Source: Bacteroidales bacterium (GTDB taxonomy: Bacteria > Bacteroidota > Bacteroidia > Bacteroidales > UBA10428). Taken from it: 64,000 bases of DNA. The stretch's first letter is position 1. The number at the start of each line of letters is the position of its first letter. Location: positions 1 to 64,000 of the forward strand of contig JAFGQQ010000194.1 in assembly GCA_016935595.1 (NCBI GenBank), given 5' to 3'. This document shows, in pieces, positions 54,553-63,028 of this stretch. The notes below the pieces were generated by a model. That model made no database searches. It was not told where the DNA came from and saw only the letters and a list, made by a program, of their open reading frames with translations. The position numbers and the translations under genes are program-made.

Positions 54553-54813
54553 ATGAATGAAAACAATAATGAATTAGTTTCTTTAGTTAAAGTAAACGAT
54601 AAAGCAATTGCCGAAGAGATTCAGCATGTTTTACAGGAAACAGGAATATACTCCATCTTAAAATCAGATCATCCTGCGTCATCAGCATTAAGTATGTATG
54701 TTGGAAACAATGTTTTTGAAACAATTTCGGTATATGTAACTAAAGACAATAGTTTTAGAGCATCACAAATATTAGAAAACACCCCTTATTATCAATTGTT
54801 TATTGAAGAATAA
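54553..54813 (+). CDS. DUF2007-like putative signal-transducing protein
   Basis: An 86-residue protein with the beta-alpha-beta layout of DUF2007: LVSLVKVNDKAIAEEIQHVLQETGIYSILKSD, then VYVTKDNSFRASQILEN. The family resembles the PII-like signal fold, but its role is unknown. It is convergent with the reductase-like gene, 32 bp away. A palindrome lies upstream. Confidence 0.7.
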   Translation: MNENNNELVSLVKVNDKAIAEEIQHVLQETGIYSILKSDHPASSALSMYVGNNVFETISVYVTKDNSFRASQILENTPYYQLFIEE

Positions 54814-54845
54814 CACCGCTATTAACTACTTGCTTTAATTCTATT

Positions 54846-56129
54846 CTATTCTCCTTCGGAATAAATATTTTCGGAATAAAGCCCGGGAATAAATTTCTCG
54901 AAAAACAACAAAGTTACTTTTGCTAAAACATTAGGTAATTGATGATGACGGCATCCATTAACAAAGCTATAATACTTACATTTATTAGGATTATAATGAT
55001 CGGCAACCTCCACATCGTAGGTTTTTAAAAAATCAAATGATCGTAAAAATGGAGCAATAGGGTTCTCTTTAATCATTACTGTACAAAATGGAAGTTCGTA
55101 ATCAGTTGATATTCCAAATGTTAAACCATGCACACACACATCCTTTTTATCAAACTTTCGAACAATAAACCTCTTTAACCTAAGTGCATCATTATTTCCA
55201 AGAGGCAAATGCCAGTTTAGTTCAAATGCCGAATGACGCATGGTAATACCATAACGTCCATCGAGTGCTTTCCAGTGTATCAGGTTTTTCTCTTCAATAT
55301 CTTTAACAATAAACGATTTCCATGGTGTTAATGCCAACCTGTCTACTCCTGTCTTAATACATAATCGGCACATCTCTTCCATAAAACCAATATCATACCG
55401 GTTATTACGCCAATAAAAACCTGCCCAATAGTTATCAGACGAGTGCATACGACCAAATCCCTCATAATCCTCTGCCTGGTATTGGGGCTCAACCAACGGT
55501 GAATCAATATCAATTATTTCATGATCGATATTTGAATTAACACTTTCAAATAACGAATTTATATTTATGTTATTTTTATTTAACCAAGTACTTTCAATTG
55601 CTTTTGCAACTTTATACAAATCGGCCGATTTAATTAATGCCGGCCACATAACACGTTCATAATCTGATGGCAATCTTAAAAACAAAAACCAACAATCATC
55701 CCTATGAGATGCTACAAAATTTAAATTGCCATAATATAAAGGAACCAGACTTTGCCTGGGATCTGATATATTAATTCGTAATAAATGAGGGAAAGTAAAG
55801 GTTTTTAAAATATCAAGATAACGGTTCGAGGTTAACCATTGGGTATTAAGAAAAATATCAGATGCAGCAAAAGAAGAAACGATATTTTGACGACGAGATG
55901 CATTCCCTGTATTTAAAATATAATCCATCTTTAATTCCGATAATTCTTTAAAAAAACTATCTGAATTACTATTAGAAAACTGAAAAATAATATCCTGCCT
56001 CGACCCAAAACTAATTCCTTTATTGCCTGCTTTACGTGCTACATCAAGAATTTGAAGCAAATGAGATGGAGTAATTGCACCTCCTTTAACCAACATCCGG
56101 ATAGTATTATGTTTAAGCTTCATTTCCAT
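54846..56129 (-). CDS. Nitrite/sulfite reductase ferredoxin-like domain protein
   Basis: A 427-residue protein. The N-terminus (about 1-70, GGAITPSHLLQILDVARKAGNKGISFGSRQDIIFQF) matches the ferredoxin-like half domain of nitrite/sulfite reductases, and the middle repeats it (RICRLCIKTGVDRLALTPWKSFIV-type segment). The C-x5-C...C-x3-C motif that binds the siroheme-[4Fe-4S] centre is not present, so reductase activity is unlikely. Bacteroidota have a similar protein with a rubredoxin domain at the end; here that tail is absent. It follows the FadL-like gene by 102 bp on the same strand. Confidence 0.65.
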   Translation of the reverse strand: MEMKLKHNTIRMLVKGGAITPSHLLQILDVARKAGNKGISFGSRQDIIFQFSNSNSDSFFKELSELKMDYILNTGNASRRQNIVSSFAASDIFLNTQWLTSNRYLDILKTFTFPHLLRINISDPRQSLVPLYYGNLNFVASHRDDCWFLFLRLPSDYERVMWPALIKSADLYKVAKAIESTWLNKNNININSLFESVNSNIDHEIIDIDSPLVEPQYQAEDYEGFGRMHSSDNYWAGFYWRNNRYDIGFMEEMCRLCIKTGVDRLALTPWKSFIVKDIEEKNLIHWKALDGRYGITMRHSAFELNWHLPLGNNDALRLKRFIVRKFDKKDVCVHGLTFGISTDYELPFCTVMIKENPIAPFLRSFDFLKTYDVEVADHYNPNKCKYYSFVNGCRHHQLPNVLAKVTLLFFEKFIPGLYSENIYSEGE

Positions 56130-56231
56130 AACAAATCATTCATTTTTCAGATTTCAAATATACGCAAATACATTACGCTTTAAAATATTATATCCACATG
56201 ACTAAAAATTGTTTGTTAATAAAAAAAATAA

Positions 56232-57683
56232 TTACCAATTTACTTTACCTTCAATTTTTCGTTGAATATCTTTCAAAAAAGGTATTGAAAAACTAAACAT
56301 AAATCGCCACCTATCCCAAATTAATTTCCCTTGTCGATCGGATATTACACCTAATTCATTTTCATTATTTGGATAATGAAATACATTATCCAATTGCTGT
56401 TGTGCTCCAGTATACGATGCCCCCAATGTTATTTCTGTTCGACGTATTCGAAATTCAATTCCTCCTCCAAAATGAAAATAATCGGCACTAATAATACTAT
56501 TTGAAATAAGAGTTTTATTTCCGATAAAGCTATTTATATCGGATGCTACTGACGAAAAATCGGTACTTGTACTTCCATAAACCGATATATTGTCATTAAC
56601 CTGCATCTCTATCCCAATTCCAATATTAAATATATCGTTAGTTTTTTCAATAAGTTCAAACTGATATATCTCACCCGAACTCTGACTTTCATAACCTTTT
56701 GATTTTATTAATGAATACTGACCATTTGAAGCAAAATATTCCGCACTAAAATGAATTTTATTTTTTTTAAATGTATGTGAAATACCTAATCCAACAGACA
56801 ATGGTGTTCGGTAATTCAGTTCTAAACCATCCTGACTGGTGGTTGTAAGTTCATCAGACCCTTTATGTATATTTTCTATACCCAAAAATATAACTTCACT
56901 TGAATATCTCCCCGATCCACTCAAATTCAATTGTGGTGTTTTAAATGTAAAACCCAATACTGTTTTTTTTAATTTATATGAAATGCCAACTTTAGTCAAA
57001 AGCCCATATCTGTTGTAGTTTACATTTTTATTTTCGCGATAAAATGCTATTTCATTTGCCGAGGTTAAAGTATATAAATTCACAAAATTACCCTTCTCCT
57101 GACTACCCAAACTCAAAAAATTTGATGCCCCTACCGACAACCTATCTGTTACCGGATAAGCCCATGAGAAACCAAACCACTGCTCTTTCAACCTATTGGA
57201 AATTGAAATACTTGTTCCATAAAACTCCCCTCCCATGCTACTTTTTATAACATCACCATTACCTTTTGTTTGATATGAAATATTCAAATCAGAATTTTGT
57301 CGTGTTAATATTGCCCAACCAAAAGAGTGTTTTTTTAAAAAAGGTAACGAAAACCTTCCTGCTGCAATACCGGGCAAAGCGTTAAAACTCGAATTTGATA
57401 TGTCCGAATTATCTCCAAAGGCATCAATAATTTTCATTGAATTATACTCATACAAATCGGCACTCAATAAAAATGCCCTGCTCTCAATTTGCGATAATCG
57501 AGCCGGATTATAATAAATTGCTCCCAAATCATCTACTCCTCCTATAACTGAACCACTTAAAAGCATTGATTTATTGCCGTATTGCTGTGTCCAATAATGT
57601 CCATTCTGACTAGTCACAATTCCAAATACAAACAATAAAAGAACAATAAATGAAAGTGTAATAAAAAAATGATACCTACCCAT
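56232..57683 (-). CDS. FadL/OmpP1-like outer-membrane barrel
   Basis: A 483-residue protein with a signal peptide (about 1-25), followed by the FadL-type N-terminal signature GNKSMLLSGSVIGGVDDLGAIYYNPARLS (read in two parts) and alternating amphipathic strands to the C-terminus, ending near RWRFMFSFSIPF. FadL barrels take up long-chain hydrocarbons or fatty acids, but Bacteroidota have many paralogues. Cargo unknown. Confidence 0.78.
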   Translation of the reverse strand: MGRYHFFITLSFIVLLLFVFGIVTSQNGHYWTQQYGNKSMLLSGSVIGGVDDLGAIYYNPARLSQIESRAFLLSADLYEYNSMKIIDAFGDNSDISNSSFNALPGIAAGRFSLPFLKKHSFGWAILTRQNSDLNISYQTKGNGDVIKSSMGGEFYGTSISISNRLKEQWFGFSWAYPVTDRLSVGASNFLSLGSQEKGNFVNLYTLTSANEIAFYRENKNVNYNRYGLLTKVGISYKLKKTVLGFTFKTPQLNLSGSGRYSSEVIFLGIENIHKGSDELTTTSQDGLELNYRTPLSVGLGISHTFKKNKIHFSAEYFASNGQYSLIKSKGYESQSSGEIYQFELIEKTNDIFNIGIGIEMQVNDNISVYGSTSTDFSSVASDINSFIGNKTLISNSIISADYFHFGGGIEFRIRRTEITLGASYTGAQQQLDNVFHYPNNENELGVISDRQGKLIWDRWRFMFSFSIPFLKDIQRKIEGKVNW

Positions 57684-57843
57684 TATTAAAAATCAATTTT
57701 ACAGGTTTTTAACCAACTAAAATAACCATTTTATCATAGGATTATATAAACAATGTCCAATTTGAAACCCAAAAAACAAAAAGAAGAAAACGTAAATGAA
57801 CAATATACCGTTCTTAATAAATTACTTACTTCAAAATAATCTT

Positions 57844-57877
57844 AAAAAAAGGGTATCCCAAACTGTTGGAACACCCT
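57844..57877 (-). terminator. Terminator of the CBM48 gene
   Basis: On the minus strand AGGGTGTTCC (57877-57868) pairs with GGGATACCCT (57859-57850) over 10 bp with two G-U pairs, followed by seven U residues. It lies 43 bp after the stop codon. Confidence 0.85.
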
Positions 57878-57919
57878 CAATATTGAAATACAAATTAAAA
57901 AAACAAATTTTAAATTAAC

Positions 57920-58234
57920 CTAATTATTATTTGTTGAGATAATGGAATTCTCCCCACCAAATTCATTTATAGTATAAGCATCAGCTTCAGGATCATTCAT
58001 CCATTGTATATCATCAATTAAATATCTATATTCAAAACTCCCATCAGAAGGGAGTGTAATAACTGCCGAAAACTCACCATTTTTCAATTTGCTCATTTCA
58101 ACAGGTTTTTCCTGCCAATTAGTAAATGACCCCAATATAGCTACCTTTTTTACGTCACCTACTTCTTTTTTCGAAAGACGAAATGTAACCTTACACTCGG
58201 GTTTTGATTTCATGAATTGCTTTTTTAATCCCAT
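57920..58234 (-). CDS. CBM48/AMPK-type glycogen-binding domain protein
   Basis: A 104-residue protein consisting only of an isoamylase-type early-set carbohydrate-binding domain: VAILGSFTNWQEKPVEMSKLKNGEFSAVITLP, then FEYRYLIDDIQWMNDPEAD. No signal peptide, so it is cytosolic. Single-domain members may bind alpha-glucans or target other proteins to glycogen; none of the glycogen enzymes is in this window. Confidence 0.88.
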   Translation of the reverse strand: MGLKKQFMKSKPECKVTFRLSKKEVGDVKKVAILGSFTNWQEKPVEMSKLKNGEFSAVITLPSDGSFEYRYLIDDIQWMNDPEADAYTINEFGGENSIISTNNN

Positions 58235-58368
58235 AATTTAGTTATTTAATGTTAAGTTTTTTTTGATGCTTTTGTAACAATTAAATATAAATCCAAAAAC
58301 CTAAATTTCAAAACTAAACTACATCAAATACTAAACATATAAATAAAACATTTAATTAATAAATATAT

Positions 58369-61300
58369 TTACCTGTTAATCAATATCTTTTTAGTTTTAT
58401 GTATCGATTTATTAGTTAAACGAACTAAATAATACCCTTTAACTAAAGAACTTACATCAAGCCTAATACAACTATTTATTCTATTAATTACTTTAATAGA
58501 ATTTTGTTTCACTCCCATCATATCAATAATCTCAACCAATACATTATCATCGTAACCAAATGAACCGTTAATATTTATAAAATCATTAGCCGGATTAGGG
58601 AAAACAGTCAACTGAAAATCATCGGACATAACATCTATACCTGTATTTGTATTGTACATTGGCGATCCATTTATTAATGATGAAAGTCTCCAGTTCTCTC
58701 CTCTTGAGTTATCGGCAAATAAATTAGTTAATTCAATTGACGTAGGAAACAATGGATCTATTACAGGCCAAGGTTGTGCATTATCATATTCTACAACATC
58801 AATAATTCCACCTGCAATATTCTGTAAAACAATACGTTCACCGGCATTATCTAATTTACCTGAAAAATCACCAATAACAGAAAATCCATATTTTGAACTA
58901 AAACGTAAGTTACTCGATGCTACTACTATTAAATCTCCTGCTTTTACAATATAACCATCAGGAAAACTATAATTAATCGCATCTGATAAGAAAACACCTG
59001 TCATATCAACATCATCCTCACTTATATTTGCAATCTCAACAAACTCATAATCGGAACCTTCGCCCGGATCATACATAATTTCAGAAATAACCAATGAAGG
59101 GACATCGATAATACTCTCAACAAACTCCCAATTTACCGCCAAAGAGTTATCGGCCATTACATCAGTTAATCTTATAGCTCCCGGATGAGCCTCGTCAGCA
59201 ACTGGCCAAGGTAAGGTATCGGAATAAACTACTTTATCGATAGTGACCCCATAACTATTTGCCAATTCAATTTTCTCACCTTTATTATCTAACTGCCCAT
59301 AATAAATACCATTTGCAGGCTCGCCAAAACGAGTTTTAAAAGCAACTGTATCTGAAGCCAAATATACAGCATCGCCCGGTTGTAAAGTTTCACCGGTATT
59401 AAACGAATATTCGATACCATCAGAGAAAAACACACCTGTTAAATCAACTACTGTGATTCCGGCATTTTCAACTTTCAGGTATTCTCTTTCAGGCCCATTA
59501 AATGATGAATAGTTTATTTCAGATATTACCAAATTTGGAGTAGGAATAACAACATCAGGAACAACAGCCAATTGCTGATCCATCCAATTAAGATGATTCA
59601 CAAACCATGTTTTCATGTAATCGACCTCTTTTTCATAAGTATTTCTTTGATCCCAACCCGGAAGACTGCGCCAAAGCTCTACACCCAAAATTGGCCATCG
59701 AGTATAATTACGCTGTTGTGCCCCATCTAATTGCTGAGCAAATCCATCAATCATGCTAACAAGAGTATCGGTATGTAAAACGCTGCTACGAAGCTCAAAC
59801 CAACGTTTCTTAAACAGATATTTAAATGTAGGTTCGTTAAACAATTTTGACCAAAATAAGGGAACTGAAGTAATTGGCTTTGTAATATTCCATTCTCCAA
59901 TAACATCTCCATCATTCCATGTAGAGTTGCATAAAGCCTGATCGAAATCCCATACCGGTCCGGCTGCAAGTTTCTGATGTCTTTTTTTATGAAAATAACT
60001 GCTCCAACCATAAGCATCGGAATTTTTTGTTGCCTCCTGAACAATTATTTCGTCGATAAATGATTGTACATCAATCATTATTGGATATCCTGTTTTAGCA
60101 TCGGCATAATTACTTTGTTCCATTAATGCCCTAAATGTATCGTCGTAATTAATTATGTAATTATACTGATTGGTATTAGCCCAGTCTGGATCGGGATATC
60201 TAAGATTTCTACGATTACCCATATCAGCTATTGATTGTGATACCTCATAAATATACCCACCCTTAATAGAATCTACATCAATAGTCAATGAATCTAACTC
60301 TTCAATATCAACACGGTTTTTATCGGCTTTAATCTTTTCCATGAGCAGGTAAACACCATCGTAACTGCCATTTATAACTATTTCACAAAACTTAACCCTA
60401 CTGGCATAACGACCCATATTACGCGACATCTGACAAGCAATTGCGTTTCGCATAAGGGTTTTATCGAGATAACAAGCTCTTAAAATCCAATCGTTCTCAG
60501 CTGGAAGTCCAAGTATCTTCACATTTCGGTTGTTACCTACACTATCGCGGGTTTCAAATAAATAAGGTTTCTTTGGGAAAAGATCTTGTGTGGAATTACC
60601 CCTTAATTCAATACCAATTGGCCCAGAAGATTCATGGTAAGGGCCTTCAACATAATTAATTGCACCACTTTCGTTATATACAATTTTTAGTGATGCATTT
60701 ACTTTTGGTTCGTCCTGTATTGCAACTCCGCCTTCTGTATCAATAATAAGTATAGGTAATTTTGACGAAGTAAAATTTAAAAATGGAGCCTCAAACCACA
60801 ATGGGGTATTCAAATAACTAATACTATCATCAGCAATACCAAGCGATAAAAAGGGCATACAGGTCATATCCGATGATATGTTGGATTTATTATGTACCTG
60901 CACTGATAATACGTTTGTACCTTGTTTTAATAGTGCAAAATTTTCATTTGACAATAAAAATGATTCGGGAGTTCCACCTGAATACAGTACTGCTTCATGA
61001 TCGGACAATGCAGTAGCATTATATAACGGTTCTGTACCAACAACCCCTATATTTGAACGAGCTATTTCATTGCCATTTAAATATGCAACAAAAGAATCGT
61101 CATAATCTATATGAAAAACAGCAGCACTTATTTTTGACAAATCAGCAATATCAAACTTAACACGTAAATAAACCGATATTCCCGATCCAATATCAACCAA
61201 ATCATCACCATCGCCAAAGCCAACCGAAGCTTTCCCATCAAGCCACGTGGAATCATTAAAACTTAATAACTGCCAGTTCAAATCAGGTGCTGTTGTTCCA

Positions 61301-61428
61301 ACAAAATATTTTGAATCACTAGTATTTAAAACCACGCTTTCCCAATGATTAATATCCTGACTATAAACAACTAGACTAAAAAAAGATATAATCCCAAAAA
61401 CAATATTTAACAGAATTGATTTCATCAA
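58369..61428 (-). CDS. CotH-kinase-family exported protein with lamin-tail domains and T9SS sorting tail
   Basis: A 1019-residue secreted protein. Order: signal peptide (about 1-23); a galactose-binding-like region (about 28-205); CotH kinase-like domain (about 225-560, with ELRGNSTQDLFPKKPYLFE and VWDFDQALCN); two lamin-tail domains (about 628-745 and 778-895, both starting LVISEI-Y); and a type A T9SS tail (about 938-1019, VFPNPANDFIN to KKILINR). CotH proteins are atypical kinases that phosphorylate surface proteins. Export by the type IX system is expected. It is the largest surface protein here. Confidence 0.9.
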   Translation of the reverse strand: MMKSILLNIVFGIISFFSLVVYSQDINHWESVVLNTSDSKYFVGTTAPDLNWQLLSFNDSTWLDGKASVGFGDGDDLVDIGSGISVYLRVKFDIADLSKISAAVFHIDYDDSFVAYLNGNEIARSNIGVVGTEPLYNATALSDHEAVLYSGGTPESFLLSNENFALLKQGTNVLSVQVHNKSNISSDMTCMPFLSLGIADDSISYLNTPLWFEAPFLNFTSSKLPILIIDTEGGVAIQDEPKVNASLKIVYNESGAINYVEGPYHESSGPIGIELRGNSTQDLFPKKPYLFETRDSVGNNRNVKILGLPAENDWILRACYLDKTLMRNAIACQMSRNMGRYASRVKFCEIVINGSYDGVYLLMEKIKADKNRVDIEELDSLTIDVDSIKGGYIYEVSQSIADMGNRRNLRYPDPDWANTNQYNYIINYDDTFRALMEQSNYADAKTGYPIMIDVQSFIDEIIVQEATKNSDAYGWSSYFHKKRHQKLAAGPVWDFDQALCNSTWNDGDVIGEWNITKPITSVPLFWSKLFNEPTFKYLFKKRWFELRSSVLHTDTLVSMIDGFAQQLDGAQQRNYTRWPILGVELWRSLPGWDQRNTYEKEVDYMKTWFVNHLNWMDQQLAVVPDVVIPTPNLVISEINYSSFNGPEREYLKVENAGITVVDLTGVFFSDGIEYSFNTGETLQPGDAVYLASDTVAFKTRFGEPANGIYYGQLDNKGEKIELANSYGVTIDKVVYSDTLPWPVADEAHPGAIRLTDVMADNSLAVNWEFVESIIDVPSLVISEIMYDPGEGSDYEFVEIANISEDDVDMTGVFLSDAINYSFPDGYIVKAGDLIVVASSNLRFSSKYGFSVIGDFSGKLDNAGERIVLQNIAGGIIDVVEYDNAQPWPVIDPLFPTSIELTNLFADNSRGENWRLSSLINGSPMYNTNTGIDVMSDDFQLTVFPNPANDFININGSFGYDDNVLVEIIDMMGVKQNSIKVINRINSCIRLDVSSLVKGYYLVRLTNKSIHKTKKILINR

Positions 61429-61603
61429 GGAATAATTATATAGTAATACAATTTTAATACTTTATAACAAAAGAACTTGTCATATTTTTAACTTTTTATA
61501 TCACATTTTATAATTTATTTATTTTTATAGAATAAATAATGCCATAACTAACTATAACATTACAATTCATTGAAAAAAACTATATTGCACAAATTTTTTC
61601 ATT

Positions 61604-62122
61604 ATGACACTAATACGATTAATTACGGTTTTTACACTTTTTAGCTTTGTAGCAACATCATATTCAAACGGTCAATCGGCAAAAGCAAAAAAACTATATA
61701 AACATTACGAATCAGTAGATGGGGCAAAAATCAAAACTATTTCAAAAGACTTAATTATTATTGGCCTGGCATTTACAAAAACCGATCCTTCGGTTACAAA
61801 GGTGATTTCCGATTTAAAATCACTCCGAATACTAACCATTAAAAATAAGGAAACGGGAAAAAACATAGAATCTCTTATTCCGGGCAAAAAAATGACTTTT
61901 AAAATTGACAATTCCAATAAAATGCTTGATGTTTGGGTTAAACGCTGCTTTTTTAAGGTTAAAGAAGCTCATCTGCTTATTAATAATAACCGAAATGTTA
62001 TGTTAATATCGGCATTTGGCAATTTTAAAATAAAAGATTTAAAAGAGATGAATAAAAACTTCATTCAAAAAGGAGGATTGAAGAATATTCCTTTATCATC
62101 TAATTTCTTATCTACCCGTTAA
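61604..62122 (+). CDS. DUF4252-like exported protein
   Basis: A 172-residue protein with a signal peptide (about 1-23, ending YSNGQ) and a fold of about 145 residues, including KLYKHYESVDGAKIKTISKDL and SLRILTIKNKE, which I read as DUF4252 of Bacteroidota. These are periplasmic or surface proteins of unknown function. It ends with a strong terminator shared with the convergent nuclease gene. Confidence 0.65.
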   Translation: MTLIRLITVFTLFSFVATSYSNGQSAKAKKLYKHYESVDGAKIKTISKDLIIIGLAFTKTDPSVTKVISDLKSLRILTIKNKETGKNIESLIPGKKMTFKIDNSNKMLDVWVKRCFFKVKEAHLLINNNRNVMLISAFGNFKIKDLKEMNKNFIQKGGLKNIPLSSNFLSTR

Positions 62123-62183
62123 TATATGAACTTTACATTAGTAAATAAATATTTATTACCACAAATTAATAATAAAATCAAAA

Positions 62184-62203
62184 GCCGGACAAAAAAATCC
62201 GGC
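62184..62203. terminator. Bidirectional terminator
   Basis: GCCGGA (62184-62189) and TCCGGC (62198-62203), loop 8 nt, with A/T-rich flanks, between the convergent DUF4252 and nuclease genes. Confidence 0.75.
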
Positions 62204-62234
62204 AATAAAATAATTAATACAAAATATCATTTAA

Positions 62235-62789
62235 TTAAGGATTAACAGTTCCCCAGTTATTACCATTTTTTATCCGATAAAGCTGCATTTCGGAAATGCC
62301 AAACTGACGCGCAAGAATTTTCATTCGTGTTTTACGATTAGGATCGGCAAGCTTTTTCTTTAATAAAATTACTTTCGACTCTGTAAGTTTCTTGTTTCTC
62401 CGCGATCCTCTTAACGATGCAATTCGAATCGGGCTTTTAATCTGATGTTGCATCATTTCCGATTTAGTTGCCCACTCGAGATTACCCGATCGGTTATTCT
62501 CCTTATCATAATCTATATGAATCACATAATTATGACTTTCACTCTCTTTAGAAAGAAAATGTTCAGCAACCAAACGATGAATATACATTGTTTTGTGCTT
62601 CGACTCTTTCAATCGTACACGTATTGCCGGATATCCTCCAACTAAACACGGCTTAATCAGTTGTCCGTTTTCTTTGTCAACTACAAAACTTTTAACTCTT
62701 CCATGATTGGAAATTTTGTACTCAACCCGGGATGACATGTTATTCACATTCAGGTCAACCCATTTTTCTCCCCATAAATCTTTAATCAT
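62235..62789 (-). CDS. NUMOD4-HNH endonuclease (free-standing)
   Basis: A 184-residue protein. The N-terminal NUMOD4 motif (about 8-55) has WVDLNVN and YKISNHGRVKSF; the HNH_3 part (about 70-125) has YIHRLVAEHFL, VIHIDYDKENNRSGNLEWATKSE; the C-terminal 40 residues (ILARQFGISEMQLYRIKNG) form a helix-turn-helix for DNA binding. It resembles intron-encoded homing endonucleases, but no intron or split host gene is visible here. Small copies like this are common in Bacteroidota, often phage-derived. Confidence 0.85.
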   Translation of the reverse strand: MIKDLWGEKWVDLNVNNMSSRVEYKISNHGRVKSFVVDKENGQLIKPCLVGGYPAIRVRLKESKHKTMYIHRLVAEHFLSKESESHNYVIHIDYDKENNRSGNLEWATKSEMMQHQIKSPIRIASLRGSRRNKKLTESKVILLKKKLADPNRKTRMKILARQFGISEMQLYRIKNGNNWGTVNP

Positions 62790-62856
62790 AAATACCTTAA
62801 AGTAATAATTCCCTATTTATTTATCTTTTCAGTTATAAAAAAACCAGCTCCCATAT

Positions 62857-62880
62857 CAAATAATAAAAAAACATTATTTG
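62857..62880. repeat. 8-bp inverted repeat upstream of the nuclease gene
   Basis: CAAATAAT (62857-62864) and ATTATTTG (62873-62880) with an 8-nt A-rich centre, 68 bp before the nuclease ATG. AT-only apart from the ends; low information. Confidence 0.3.
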
Positions 62881-62996
62881 AAACCGGTATAAAACCGATA
62901 AGTTATTCTAATTCAGGTGCAAGGTATGAAAAAAGTTGAAAATGCAAAGTGAATAACCATTTTCTTTATCTTTTTTAACAACAATTATTAAATACT

Positions 62997-63027
62997 AATA
63001 GAATTATTAATATCCAATAATTCTATT
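62997..63027 (-). terminator. Hairpin after the MscS gene
   Basis: AATAGAATTATT (62997-63008) and AATAATTCTATT (63016-63027) form a perfect 12-bp AT-rich stem with a 7-nt loop, one base after the channel gene stop; the tail is U-containing but not a run, so termination strength is uncertain. Confidence 0.5.
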
Positions 63028-63028
63028 T

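Noticed and set aside
62235..62789. Group I or II intron around the NUMOD4-HNH gene
   Set aside because: No split gene flanks it and no intron core is visible; it stands between a terminator and an unrelated channel gene.
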